Origin: Oehlia diaphana
Taxonomy: Eukaryota; Glomeromycota; Glomeromycetes; Glomerales; Glomeraceae
DNA: 46,539 nt
Direction of reading: 5' to 3'
Assembly (NCBI GenBank): GCA_003833135.1
Contig: QZLH01000022.1
Span: 151,920-198,458 of the forward strand
Positions within the stretch are counted from its first letter, which is position 1; each line of letters opens with the position of its first letter. The notes under the pieces are model-generated. The model made no database searches, was not told where the DNA came from, and saw nothing but the letters and a program-made list of their open reading frames with translations. Positions 31,028 to 42,970 of this stretch are shown here, in pieces. The position numbers were made by a program, and so were the translations under genes.

Positions 31028-33973
31028 AAAGACATTCAAGTTTACTCTAGATTTGATAATTTTTTTTCGGAACGTTGATTCCTTTTAAATACTAATTGGG
31101 ATGATTCAAGGTTTTTTATATAAAATAAATTTCATCTTAAAAAAAAATTTTTTAACATATCCGTTATATTTATTGGATTGCTCATGGCGCTTATATGTTT
31201 TGTATGCATAAAAATTTGGACTTGTTATAATAATTTAACTTGTTATAAAACTTAATTACAAATCACAAATATTTTTAATAAATTATTTAAAAAAGGAAAT
31301 CATAGCTTATCGGAATCGGTTAGATTGCATAACAAAAAAAAAAATTTTTTATTTTTTTTTTCGGTTCCATTAATCGGGAATCACATGGTGTTATCAAGTT
31401 ATTACAATAACACCGATAATTTTTTTTTTTAAAAAATAAAAACATTTCATTGGACCATGCGTAATAAAAGTTTTTGCTAAATTGTATTATTATTTATATT
31501 AGTATAAAAAAAAATTTACTCAGGTATGACTCAGGAACAAAATAAGACAAAAAAAGAAATTGTAAAATTAATTTATATATTAGGAATAATAAATAATGAA
31601 AAAAATTTTATGATTTTTTTTAAAGTATAAACATTTATTTATATTATTTATAGTATGTTTATAAAAAAAAAAAAATTTTTAAAGGTATTTCCAAATTTTA
31701 ATAAATTTTAAATTTTTTAAACTTACAATCAAACACGGTTTTTTTTTTCAAAAAATGTATCTCAATTCTAATTTGGGAAAATATTGATGATGATATCAGT
31801 TCCACCATTAGATGATGTAAAAGAAACGATAATTTATACATAAAAACAATCAAACCGGAAACTTTACTCAGGACTGACTCGGATATATGATTGGCACGGT
31901 ACCCAAACTGATTTGATTAAAAATTTCTCTTTGTTTATTCTAAATTGGAACGTTGATTCTAATTAACATTAAATCACAACAAATTGTCAATCAGGATGGT
32001 TCAAGATTTTCTTACATAGAATGAATTCCTCCGAATCTGATTCTCATTTTCAGATTGTAGATGACTTTTGTTTTACCATATTTGATCCAATTAAAGTTTA
32101 TTAGATTCTTTACTCAGGTTTTACTTGAAATTCTTGAACCTCTTATAATTGTTTCATTTATTATTTCTAAATTAAGTTATACCAGGAATAATGATTTTTC
32201 ATTTAAATAGTTATAAAAGTTTAAATTACAAATTACATTCATATTATTTTAATGAATTTTTTAAAATAAGGAAATCCAAATCGACAATAACAGCCATTTC
32301 TTTTATTGTAACTGTCTCTATTATAATTTAAATAATCTATTTTTCACTATCTTTTACAATAATAAGCAGATAATAAAAAGAATGCACAATGAAAAATTTT
32401 TTTTTATGAAACTTTAATTCAATTTTATTTTCCTTTTGGAACGACCAATTCTATTTAAGTTAAAAATCGGAGTTTATGATTTACTAAATTAAGTAATTCA
32501 AATGAGCAGGTGAGCAGGTCAATCAATTTTTTTTAAAAAAAAAAATTTGGCAGATCATGATTGGCTATGTATGCGTAACGATGTTTGATAAAAAAAATTT
32601 TTTTAAAAAAATTTTTTTTCCGTCTCTAAATTTGGTATTTTAAATTTTCTTTCAATCGTTTAACGGGAGCACGGAGCAACAAATTGCCAGTATAATAAAA
32701 ATTTTACTTAGATATGACTCGGGATGGAACAAAATGATAAGAAATAAATAAGATTAATTTTTTTTAAAAAAATATATATATATATATACATATATAATTG
32801 GTTTATAAAAAATTCAGGGATATCTCTAAATTTGGTAATTTTTCAAGAACAAATTATAATCATCCGGATTTTAATTTTTTTTTTTTTTTTTTAAAAAAAA
32901 AAAATCGCTTTCGGATCTAATTCGGGAACGAATTGAATTGATAATGACATTTCATTTCCTTTTTTGCACAACAATTTTTTTTTTTTTCATTATCAGAAGC
33001 GGATGATAAAAGTAAAGATAATATAAATATTTACTGTGTGTTATCGTTATGCGGTTGATTGATGATTTTTTTGCATAAAAAAAAGGGTGGGGAAAAATTT
33101 CACATCAATCAAAAAAATTTTCAAACCCGGATTTTAATAAAATCCTAAACCTTACTCAGTTCTGACTCGGGAATATATTTGATTGACACGATATCAATTG
33201 TTGCATAATGGCTTAAAATAGTTTGATTTTAGTTTACTCTAAATTTGGTAATGTAAACATTCGGTATAAAATATCGTTTTCATCCGAATAATTTTTTTTT
33301 TGTATAATTCCGAATTGGATCCGAGTAAAATTTAGATGTTATGTCTTTTTTACTAATAATAAAATAACAGGTCTAGAAATTGCGCTTATCTTGCATATAT
33401 TATATGCATGATGATTAAATTTTTGAGCCTATTAAATAGTTATAAAATTCAATTACTAATTACAATCCATATTATTTTAAAAGACTTTTTTATAAAAAAG
33501 GAAATTATAATTATGTGAATTAGAAACAAGTTGATAATAATAGTTCGTTTCTTTATTATACCTGCCTCTGCTGTGATCCATCATCATAAGTAGATAACAA
33601 AAAAGGAATGCATATAAAGAATTTTTTTTTTTTTTGAATATTAATAATCCTCTTTTTTCGGAACGAAAAAATTTCTCTTTTAAGTAAATCACTATTCAAA
33701 TTATAATAAAATTATTCATTGTGACATTACTTTTTTTCGTACTTGATTGGTGTTTACTAAGTTACATCTAAATTTAAATGTTTGGCTCCAAATTAAAAAT
33801 ATTTTTTTACGTTTTTCATTTTATGATAATAATAATAAGGGAATTGTTTTAAGAGAAAATTTTGATTATAGAAAAACTTTTTGTAAACGTTATGTCATAA
33901 CTCAAAATAAACTAAATTATGTATTAGATACATGTATAGTATCACAATGCATAAACTGAATAATATACAATTG

Positions 33974-34000
33974 ACCCTCTATATAGTCACACCTTTAGAG
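33974..34000. repeat. Short hairpin
   Basis: ACCCTCT and AGAGGGT flank a 12-13-base loop, within the part of block B that has no counterpart in block A. Confidence 0.4.
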
Positions 34001-34659
34001 GGTTGACATCATTATTGGTGCAATTATTGGGGTCAATTATTGTGTGACAAATAAGCCTCACGCGATATATGCATTTGCATTTGACATATTTGACATTTGA
34101 CAAATAATTTTTTTAAAATAATTTGTTGTTCTCTTGGCTGAATTTGGTATAACTTTCCAATAAATAGAAAATGATATTCGATCTAAGCTTGTTGATTTTA
34201 CTCAGATATGACTCGGAATAATGGCTAAAATAAAATAAAATAATAAAATAGAATAAAATAAAACAACAAAATAAAATAAAATAAAATAAAATAAAAAAAT
34301 AAAAACTTTGTCTGAAATTTAATTAAGTATGCTTAAAATAACGAATAACTAATAAAAAAAAAAAAAATATAAAAAGTCGCTTTAGCGAATTTTTTGAAAA
34401 TACTCTTTATTTTTCTTTTTTCTTTAAATAATTTCCTTCAATTAATTTTCTTCTATGATTTTCATTAGTTAAAATACTTTCCTTTATGGTGAAATTATTT
34501 TGAAAGAACCAAAAAAAAAAAAAAAAAGAGATACGCTTATTTAAGACATGATATATTACTTATAATAAATTTCTTTTTTAAAAAATAATAATTATTAATA
34601 ATTCAGCTTTCTTAAAAGTTATCTATTATATTTAAATTTTATTTCTATATTTTTTTAAA

Positions 34660-34920
34660 ATGAATCATTCACAAGCTCAAATGAATCATATTTCGTCAAA
34701 TGCTATAAACAATTCTTTTGATAATCAACCTGATACTACAACTCGTTATTATCCTACTATCGTCTCATCATCTTACGTTGATCGTATTATTCGGAGACGT
34801 CGATATCAAAGACATTTTAGGTATAAAACATTTATACCAAAACGATTTATACGATTACCGATACAAATTACAAATGATCTATTCACAAATCAATTTTTTA
34901 GTGGATCTGCCTTTCACTAA
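34660..34920 (+). CDS. Small basic protein, family member 3
   Basis: An ATG-initiated single-exon frame of 86 residues. A polar N-terminus (MNHSQAQMNHISSNAINNSF) is followed by YPTIVSSSYVDRIIRRRRYQ, then RHFRYKTFIPKRFIRLP, and the C-terminus NDLFTNQFFSGSAFH. It is the closest relative of the block-A ORF; the central 25 residues are almost identical. The extra seven N-terminal residues come from an additional upstream ATG; the internal Met at position 8 corresponds to the block-A start. About 100 bp of upstream DNA (GAGATACGCTTATT, ACATGATATAT) is also shared, so promoter and frame moved together. No signal peptide or known domain is seen. A basic cluster at residues about 44-51 suggests nucleic-acid contact (inference). 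Confidence 0.6.
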   Translation: MNHSQAQMNHISSNAINNSFDNQPDTTTRYYPTIVSSSYVDRIIRRRRYQRHFRYKTFIPKRFIRLPIQITNDLFTNQFFSGSAFH

Positions 34921-35330
34921 ATATGAGATTTAACTATACTTTCGCTTCCTTTCGCTTATAATTATAATCTGAATATACACCAAAATCCGTTTATGACAAA
35001 ACTTAAATTAATTGCCAAACCTACTTTCGATCGAAATTCTTCAAATATAAAAGAGCAATTTAGTATTTAATTTTACCGACTTTATTACTTTAGTGTTTAA
35101 AAATACTTCAGTATATAATAGATATAATAAATTTAGTAAAAAAAAAATTGGGCTTATCAAAAATCGGTTCTTTTTTTTTAAGATATACGGTATCAAGTAT
35201 CAATGTACTCATTTTTGTACATTCCCCTTCCACGAAATCGGATAATATTTTCGAATTAAATTTAATAGGCTAGAATTGGTTATTGTTTATTGTTTTTAAG
35301 TGAAATTGAGTTCTAATAAACATTATTATA

Positions 35331-35929
35331 CTACATAATTCCAAATTAAATGATTATTTGCAAATAATTGATGGCTCGTTTAAATTTAAAGAATAAATTA
35401 TTGAATTAATATAAAAGAATAGATTTATCATTTTGTATTGCATCTTCAATTGCAACAACTTTTTGGAGGTAGTTCTTTGTTTATAACTCCTTTCCCTTAA
35501 TTATTCCTTATTATCGATTCCAAATCAAACTCAGGTATAATAAATAATAAGATTCACCACATCGGACTTGTATTTAACCAGTATAATAAGTATATAATGT
35601 AGTGATCAGTGTACTTTTAAAAAAATATTTTGTTTAATTGTATTGCCACGTTAAAATATAGTAGTAGTACACTTTTTAGTTTGCTCAATTTCGTCGAATT
35701 AAACTAACTTTGATTTATTATCGATAAGCTTGAAAAAACTGATTTGGAATTAATTCTTTGAATATTAACCTTGATAAATGAAACTTGTTACTTTTTATAT
35801 TTGCCACCATTATTATCTTAATGTTTATTCAGAGTTGTATCATATTATTAATGACGAATGTCGTCTGAGAAGAAAAAATTCTAAATTAATATTTTTAGGT
35901 ATAATAAAGATATATTTAGATAAAGACTT
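35331..35929. other. No supported gene
   Basis: AT-rich spacer between block B and the inverted duplication. Nothing coding-like is seen. Confidence 0.45.
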
Positions 35930-36408
35930 CAAATAAAAAGTAAAAAATTGTGAAAAAATTATTTTAAAAGTAGAATATTTGAAACTTTGGGATAAATATT
36001 ATGTATTAAAGTATTGAATGTAAAAAATTACTAGCGATCAATATAAATTTGCAAGGAATTCTTATATAAACTTTACTCACGGATCACGAATTAATATTTC
36101 TCTGCCCGAATTCCGAGATCAAATCTAAATTTGTGCTTCAATATATATATTTCAATTTCTGCAAAAAAAAGTTTGTTGTGATATTATCAATTTGATTTCC
36201 GGTGAACCTTTTTGTGATAACTTTACGGTTTCTTATTTATTTTTTCAATTAAACGAATGCATTCGCGAGGTGTTGATTTTGGAGTTTTCGGTGCTTGATA
36301 AACCATGTTGGAGGTAATAATCTTTTAAGGTTGTGTGAATTTTTTTTTTCAAGAATTCCCACCGATGGTCTTCCCAAAGTCTCCTTTTAGCAAATTCGGC
36401 ATCACACG
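35930..36408 (-). repeat. Inverted partner of 9690-10160, with a gene relic
   Basis: This is the minus-strand copy of the 9690-10160 segment. Here one frame is open for about 50 residues (DAEFAKRRLWEDHRWEFLKK, then DYYLQHGLSSTENSK; about 36405-36250) before a stop. That is far more coding-like than the plus-strand copy, so it is probably the less decayed remnant of an unknown gene. The segment stops exactly at the transposon TIR at 36409. Confidence 0.6.
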
Positions 36409-36519
36409 AGGACCGGGAAATCTTTATTATATGTTCCCGCCATAGCAGGCACCTGATCTTAATCTTGCGAATCAGTTTACAAACACCTTAAAAAAGTTAA
36501 TAGTAATGCGAATCATTGT

Positions 36520-39500
36520 TTATCAACCAACCACTTTATTTATTATATCAAAACTTTTAAGAAAATCACATGAAGAAAGTGAATTAAAAAATTCATAAAC
36601 TGAAATAGTTTCATCATCTACTGAAATTAAGTGATTTTCTACATTTGTATATGAACGCATACCCAAAAATGAACCACTGAGTAATATGAATTGTAAAATC
36701 TTCCCTATTGAATTTTCACATGAAAAAAAGCGATGTGTCACTTGCATTTAAATCTTAATGGAAAATATGTAATAAATTATCCAAAAATCCTGCTGGTTTC
36801 TCAACCCATGCATGTCGTTGTCCACATTTTTCATACATTGTAATAACTTTTCCCAAACATAAAATATGATTGGAATAAACTATAGAGAATCCATTTTTGC
36901 ATAATAAGAAACATTGGCCAAGCCAAGATTTGTTACTAAAAATTAAATAAATAAATTATATAATTAATAAAAATAAATTTTTTATAATGCAAATAAAAAT
37001 GACAATCACCTAAATTATTATTTTTTGATAATGTCTCTAATCTATTCCCTCCTTCCCATCGATCTCGGCGTCTTCTCTGATTTTCACCAATATTGTTAGC
37101 TGTTATTTCGGTAATAAGCTTATTAACAGCATTTTCATTAATTTCTTGTATTTGATTATTATTTCTATTTACCATTTGATGTGAATTTGATTGCAAATTA
37201 CGTGAAAATGCATCATGACTTTGACGAATTTGTAAAAGAATCGCAATATTAAAATATCATCGGTAAAAAATTGTTGAAATGGGTGAAAGTAATTGGTAGA
37301 GGCCGAGGATGTTGTATAATATATTGAATATCTGGAAATTCTCCAACTGATTGCAGTTGTTGTATTACTTCCTCATTTTCATCATCAACCAAATTTTCTT
37401 CATATAATTGATCATTTCATTCTGTGAATCTGATAATATACGTGATATTTCTAAAGCTGCATTGCCAACTATGGATGAACGATCTAAACTAGATTCATCG
37501 GAAGTATTCATTAATTCTATGTTGGTTATCCTCCCCATCCTCTGTCATTTTTCCTATATGTGCAATAAATTCAGGAATTGATGATTTTTCATGATTATCT
37601 ATATGAATATATTTTGCTAATGACATAGCTTCATTAAATGCAACTCTGGTACATTCTTATATATCATCAGTAGTAGGCCATGTGCGAAGTCTTTCAATTA
37701 TTTTATGGCTTATCTCAAATCTGTGACAGTTTAGTGTCGATCTTGCTATAATAGGAAGGGGCGATGTTTACGCGTCACTGATCACGTGCAGACACGAGTT
37801 CAAAAACACTAAGTATCTGAGGGACTTAATTTTTTTAGTGCCAAAAATTTATTTGTCACCGTTATTTGTCACCGAGATCGACACTAACCTGTCACAGATT
37901 TTAGATGTGCTATTTTATGTGAAAGTGACGTGCCATCTATATCAAAAACATAACCTAAAAATATATTTATTGCTTATATATTATTATTTGAAGTATTAAT
38001 TGTAAATACCTGCTGCAGAATTACGTTCTCTATTAGTATCAATTATTCCTGCTCGTGAAATTTTATCCCGATATGAAACTCTGTTGTATCTTAAAAAACT
38101 CATAAAAATTAAAATCTCTTCGTGAAATCCCAAATGTATGTTCCAAAGCTTCAGTTCCATGTTCCCACGGAAATAAAGGATATTGTGGATAATATTCACG
38201 ATCTATTATAAGCATTACCAAAGACTCCACCATACTAGTATCATAACTTTAAATCGAGATAAAACTTTTTTGTAAGCTATACCATTTCTTGAATATTGTG
38301 TATTAGTATTACAGCGTTCAATATAGTCTTTCCATATGTTTTAAAAAAAATAAGCACGTAATACCATTTCAATGCGCGTTTTATGATCAATTGTCCTATT
38401 TAGATAAAAGGCATATTTAATAAATATTTGGATCAAATCAAAAATAAAAAAGATACAAAATAATTACCTAATACGAATAGGTCATCAGTTAAAGTACTAT
38501 ACTACTAACTGGAATTTGCATCAGAGTATTTGAATGAAAATTACGTAATGCAGATCTGTCGTCTTGTTTGTCAAGGTTAAGAACATCTCATTTTAAAAGA
38601 AAATGTTGTGATTGACGTGCTAGCTCAAAAGTTGATCATAACGAACTGTATCATCAATCCCAAATGATAGAAGCCTTGCTCCAAAAAAGATTTGATTCCT
38701 AGCTATATTTATTGCGTGTTTTGGATCCTGTACTCGAAAAAATGGTTTATCATGATATAATGGTGCCTTAAAATGAATTTTATATAAAGAATCTTTATAT
38801 TCAAGGAAATTCGATGCTTCGTTTCTAATAATTGATTGTGCATTAAAATCAGATCTAGCATCATCAGCTCCAAAACTTATAATGTTCAAAATTTGCTACA
38901 TGTGCCACTTCAATTACTTGACGTGCAATTTCGTCACCTTTGGTAGGAATCATTGCTACTATCATTGGTGCAACTTTCCCAATAGGAATCTAATTAAAAA
39001 AAATATAATTAAATAATATTTTATTAAAATTAATATGTATATTTCATGATTACTAACCTTCAATGCTATACCACGAACTTGTGTAGCAATTGCATCATTT
39101 TCTCTAATATGATTAATTTTTTTGGTGAACATCATCAAGTACTGCAATAGTTGTTTCTGAATGTGGTAAGGTTGACCCAGCAATATAGTTAAGTTCTTCA
39201 GCATATACAAGTTTTTTTAGTAATTTCGATAATCGGCCCATTCTAATTAAGACTTGATACAATTTGTGAAATCTTCATAAAGCTTCTATCATCAAATCAG
39301 GATTAGTACCTACAATGGAATCTGTTCTACGAATTTGTCTATTATTAAAAAATTAATCAATTATCAACTTAAATGTTTTATAATAATTTATTATATAAAA
39401 TTCAAATAATTACCGAATTCTTTGAACTGAAAGTCCAGCAAAGCCTTCTTAAAGATTTTATATTCACGGCTACTTCCAGATAACAGACTAAAGAAATGTA

Positions 39501-40450
39501 TTAAATGCTCTGAGTATCGAAGTCCTTTCAAACCTTTACCCCGTATTTTTTTTCTCTAATTTGTACCATTAAGAACACAAGTTCAGCAAAAGTTTTATCT
39601 CCACTAAATGTTCTACTTAAGCTAAATTTGGCTACTTTGGTCCAAAATTCCGCATCATCACTTTTACTATTTGTAGCAGCCCAAATTTGCCGTAAATTTG
39701 AAATTTTGAGAAGCTCAAATAACGGTTGTTTATAATAATTACGGGGTATAAATTTAACGGTACTACTTGTTGCCCGCTCCTTAAATAATAAACATTTTTT
39801 AGTTAAAGTATTTATAAAAGTAAAATAAAAGTAAAAAATATTAACTTACAGTTTTAAGTGCTTCATCCAACCGTTTATTACCCTTTAATCCTTCACACTT
39901 ATTACACAGAGAGCTTTCTTTAGTTGTTCTTTTTTTTCACATTGTGCATGATCTTCTTTATCCAAACGCCAAGTAACTTCAGCTTCCAATGCTCTCTCAA
40001 ATTCTTTTAGTTGTTCTTTATTAAGTTTCTTTCTAGTAAAAGGGTTTTTCCTGGAGAAACTTTTCTGGGAAAAGTTGTTTTGCTACAACTTCTGGCTTTT
40101 TTTCCGCCACCATAGCTAGCAGGACTATTTATAACATAATTAATATGCTTTAAATCACAGAGATAACAGCGATTCGTTTTCTATTTCTTTCATCGTTACT
40201 TCCTTCATCATTCCTATTTTCTTCATCATTTTCTGATATGCTTTTTGAGAAAATGACATTTATGCTTGGTTGTTTATTTAAATAATAATTACAGTTTTTA
40301 CTTTGAAAATGTCTTTGAAAATTAGCGACTTGATATATAGCACCAAACGAAACAGTTTTGCCACATTTACAAAGAACTTTTTTAGTACTAATAAATTTTT
40401 GAAAGATATCAAAAGAGGTAAGGCGGCTTTGACGAGAAGCGACATTATTT
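36520..40450 (-). pseudogene. Transposase-like gene of the QDPKHA family, decayed
   Basis: Minus-strand exons read in order. A zinc-finger-like header is KVLCKCGKTVSFGAIYQVAN plus FQRHFQ (about 40380-40300). KLNKEQLKEFERALEAEVTW lies near 40020, LCNKCEGLKGNKRLDEALKT near 39900, and RYSEHLIHFFSLLSGSSREY near 39510. INHIRENDAIATQVRGIALK lies near 39130, IPIGKVAPMIVAMIPTKGDE near 38985 and ISFGADDARSDFNAQS near 38880. Next comes FFRVQDPKHAINIARNQIFF (about 38730), then NLDKQDDRSALRNFHSNTL (about 38570), YYPQYPLFPWEHGTEALEHT (about 38165) and RTWPTTDD (about 37685). This is a large protein family (about 1000 residues) that I recall from basidiomycetes and AM fungi without an agreed name. Frameshifts near 39540, 39120, 38890 and 38640, plus an inserted MITE, show that it is dead. 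Small introns with TTTTTAG acceptors remain. Confidence 0.65.
37717..37901. mobile_element. 185-bp MITE inserted in the transposase pseudogene
   Basis: The ends AAATCTGTGACAGTTTAGTG and, inverted, AAATCTGTGACAGGTTAGTG continue to TCGATCT, giving about 28-bp TIRs with two mismatches. A CACGTG lies at about 37784 and TTATTTGTCACC occurs twice. It interrupts the transposase frame between HKIAHLK and FEISHKIIERLRTWP. No target duplication is certain. Confidence 0.75.
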
Positions 40451-40779
40451 TTAAAATCAAGATCAGAAAAAATTTCGAATCAAATGATAATCGGGAACCT
40501 ATATATATAACTGCGAATCAAACTAATGGGCGATTACTTTTTTTGTAATATGTATGTGCGAATCTGCGGGTAACCAATTTTTTTTTGCGAATCTAATAAA
40601 AACAGGGGACTATATATATCTACTACTAATTCGAATCCAGCCACATTATTTGCGGGGATATATAGTAAAGATTTCCCGATCCTACCGTACCGTAGTGGCC
40701 GATATTATATTGAATTTAAAATATTAATATTTTTAATGAATAAGACCTTTTTCGCTTAATAACTCTTGTCAGAATTATG

Positions 40780-40845
40780 GTGCAAATCCAAATTAACATA
40801 ATCATTGGACTCGGATGTTCCGTGTTCGAATCCTTGGCTTTTAAA
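40780..40845 (+). other. tRNA-like fragment (B-box present)
   Basis: TTGGACTCGGATGTTCCGTG followed by TTCGAATCC resembles the anticodon/variable/T-arm part of a Ser- or Leu-type tRNA, with a perfect GTTCGAATCC B-box. The T-stem does not pair well and no acceptor stem can be formed, so this is at most a tRNA-derived relic. Confidence 0.2.
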
Positions 40846-40859
40846 AATTAACGTAAAAA

Positions 40860-41620
40860 AAATATATTCAGCTATTTTTAGAAGTGATTTCTTTTAAAAT
40901 GGACAATTTGTCTTGATAATGAGGAACTTTATAATTTATGTTAAATGATTTGTTCTTTCACTCTATTACTTTGCCAAGTTCAATAAGGACAAATATATTA
41001 GATTCCATGCGTTAGTTAGACCAATATATTTTTTTTAAGATGAATGGAATTACGTATAGATTTGGTCAACGCTTTATCAAGTAAACACCGAAACACGCTA
41101 ATATAATTATTTTTTTTTTTGTAGATGAATCAAAATTTCGACTTTTAAGATTTCTTTTAAGAATAAAAAAAAAAATATGTATTTATTTATAAGTTGCAAA
41201 AAAAAAAAAATTTTTATATATCAAAAAAAAAATCGGCTAACAAAATATCAGAAAACTTATAAAATCTAATTGTTGTGGAGAAAAAATATCCGAATTTAAA
41301 TAAATTAAACCTTGTCATAAATTTCAGATTTTGTGTATGTTGCTAATTAAATACAGAATTATCCAACAATGATTTTAGGAATGGAAATTAAAAGAAAGAT
41401 AGAATTCTGTGGTAAGTAGTACGTTGAACGGTTGTTCGTAGGATAATGTTGATTTTTGTAGGCCAGCTGATTGGTATTAATGTTTTGATTTTTTGAAGAA
41501 TGTACGTCATTAAAATAAAATATCGCAATAAGCGGATGTCAATATCAAAGAGGTGTGTATAGCTGATATATATATATATGTTTTTATCTTACATATCTGT
41601 CTAAACATGATATTGTCATT
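40860..41620 (-). repeat. Inverted partner of 8230-9420
   Basis: This is colinear with 8230-9420 when reverse-complemented, with shared landmarks listed under that entry. It carries the decayed fourth copy of the small basic ORF. Together with 35930-36408 it forms one duplicated block split by the transposon. Confidence 0.75.
41386..41462 (-). pseudogene. Small basic protein, family member 4, internal deletion
   Basis: On the minus strand, CAACATTATCCTACG, CAACCGTTCAA and CACAGAATTCTATC match the first half of the ORF at 8558. The sequence then jumps straight to TTTCTTTTAATT, the stop region of that ORF. About 85 bp encoding the Arg-rich block and DPFTNLLFYG are missing, and the frame is shifted. 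Confidence 0.65.
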
Positions 41621-41919
41621 ATGTACTTTGATGTATAATGACGACACGAAATGTAATCGTTCTATTGATCCAGGAGAAAACATCATGTGGATTTCAATAT
41701 CATTTCAAAAGTAATCAATCGGATCAAATAATCAACTTTAGAAAGGTTTGGATTTTTTTCTTTTGTTTCACAAAGTTCCTCTTTCTTGACATTTTAGAAT
41801 TTTTTAAAAATTTTTTTCCGTACTCCGATTATGATAATTTTATGACCCGGTATATCAAATATATGGGTTAATATAATCGTTCTGGTGACATTGATGCATA
41901 AATTGATTAATATTTTTTT

Positions 41920-42260
41920 TTTGGAACGTTAATTCCATTTAACATTCAAAGTTAAATCACGACAAATTGTCAATCAGGATGATTCAGAATTTTCTTACAC
42001 AGAAACGAGTTCACTTTTTTTGATAATTAAAGTTTAGATGTTATTTCTTCACTCAGGTTTTACTTAGAAATTTTGAAACTCTTATAATACGAATATATAA
42101 AATATTATTTTGATGTTTTTTTTAAAAAAAGGAAACTACAATTATAATAAATCGACAATAGCAGTCATCTCTTTTACTGTAACTGCTTCTACCATAATCC
42201 TTTTTCAAATATACTTTTGGAACGACGAATTCTATTTTTAAAAGTTAATAATCAGAGTTT
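41920..42260. repeat. Partial copy C of the block A/B repeat
   Basis: GGAACGTTAATTCCATTTAA, CACGACAAATTGTCAATCAG, GATTCAGAATTTTCTTACA, CACTCAGGTTTTACTT and GGAACGACGAATTCTATTT follow the order seen in block B at about 31957-32455. Weaker similarity (TTGTCATTATGTACTTT, ACGACACGAAA) extends back to about 41610. No small ORF is included. Confidence 0.6.
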
Positions 42261-42749
42261 ATACCCGATTAACGATATAATATCCTTTACACGATAGCTA
42301 TACCTACTGGGTAGCAAATTTATATGTATTTATTTATCCGTTACTAGGAAATTTTGCAGTAAAAATTAACTATTGATTATACTATAATGGACAGAAAGAT
42401 TTGCATTTTCCAAAATTCTTTTAATTTATTTGTAATCTCAATATTATTATTCAGGTATAATAGTAATAGTTTAATATTTAATTATTTTTTTAAAATCTTT
42501 TAAAATGAAAAAAAACCAAGCGAAAGAAAATTAAGATTCAACAATAAAATATCTATATTTATACTCACGATATACTATAAAACACTTACTTTGTGTAAAT
42601 GGCGTGATTTTTTTTCCTGATAAATTCACGGGTGGTGTTTATTTAAAAAGATGGCTAAAAAGTCTATCAATATTGGAATAAAAAGTCTATCATTATTAGT
42701 TAAAATAAGTATATTAAAGGACTTTATGGTACGGATTCCGTGAGATAAA
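42261..42749. other. No supported gene
   Basis: AT-rich spacer before the hairpin element. Two direct copies of AAAAAGTCTATCA (42658 and 42681) are present. No coding signal is seen. Confidence 0.45.
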
Positions 42750-42831
42750 TCAGTTATTTCACGGAGTCACTGGAATATCATGATTTTCACGGCTGCAAAA
42801 TCATTGATATTCACAGTTCTTCGTGAAATAA
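42750..42831. repeat. Hairpin element
   Basis: AGTTATTTCACG and GAATATCATGATTTT on the left face AAAATCATTGATATTC and CGTGAAATAACT on the right. They form a stem of about 36 bp with a central mismatch zone and a 9-base loop. It is probably a very short foldback MITE. Confidence 0.6.
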
Positions 42832-42970
42832 CTATTACATATCCTGGCTAATTGGAATAGAAAATTTTATTGAACTCAATAAATACTATAATGATTAAAT
42901 AACAAATTGATTGTAAAAATTTTTATATCTTAAAAAAAAAAATCAAACAATTATTTTAATATGAACGAAC

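Larger units (their letters stand above)
30180..35330. repeat. Segmental duplication block B
   Basis: This is a diverged direct copy of block A, enlarged by inserts including a hairpin element (30857-31027) and about 0.65 kb at 33410-34060 that block A lacks. Internal modules recur: a TTACTCAG(R)TMTGACTCGG motif appears at about 31516, 31864, 32704, 33152 and 34198, and GGAACGTTGATTC appears at about 31068 and 31957. The small ORF at 34660 lies at the same relative place as the ORF at 22799 in block A. Confidence 0.75.
36409..40683 (-). mobile_element. 4.3-kb DNA transposon with 32-bp TIRs
   Basis: The left end AGGACCGGGAAATCTTTATT continues ATATGTTCCCGC. The inverse of the right end reads AGGATCGGGAAATCTTTACT and continues ATATATCCCCGC, giving 28 of 32 matches. 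Between them lies one minus-strand transposase-like gene, now broken. Both flanks match parts of the uninterrupted block at 8230-10160, which marks the edges independently. No clear target duplication is visible. Confidence 0.7.

Noticed and set aside
33747..33959. 70-codon plus-strand frame in the block-B insert
   Set aside because: Non-ATG start, no homologue in block A, and no motif.
40303..40548. 81-codon plus-strand frame
   Set aside because: Opposite-strand shadow of the zinc-finger-like header of the transposase pseudogene.
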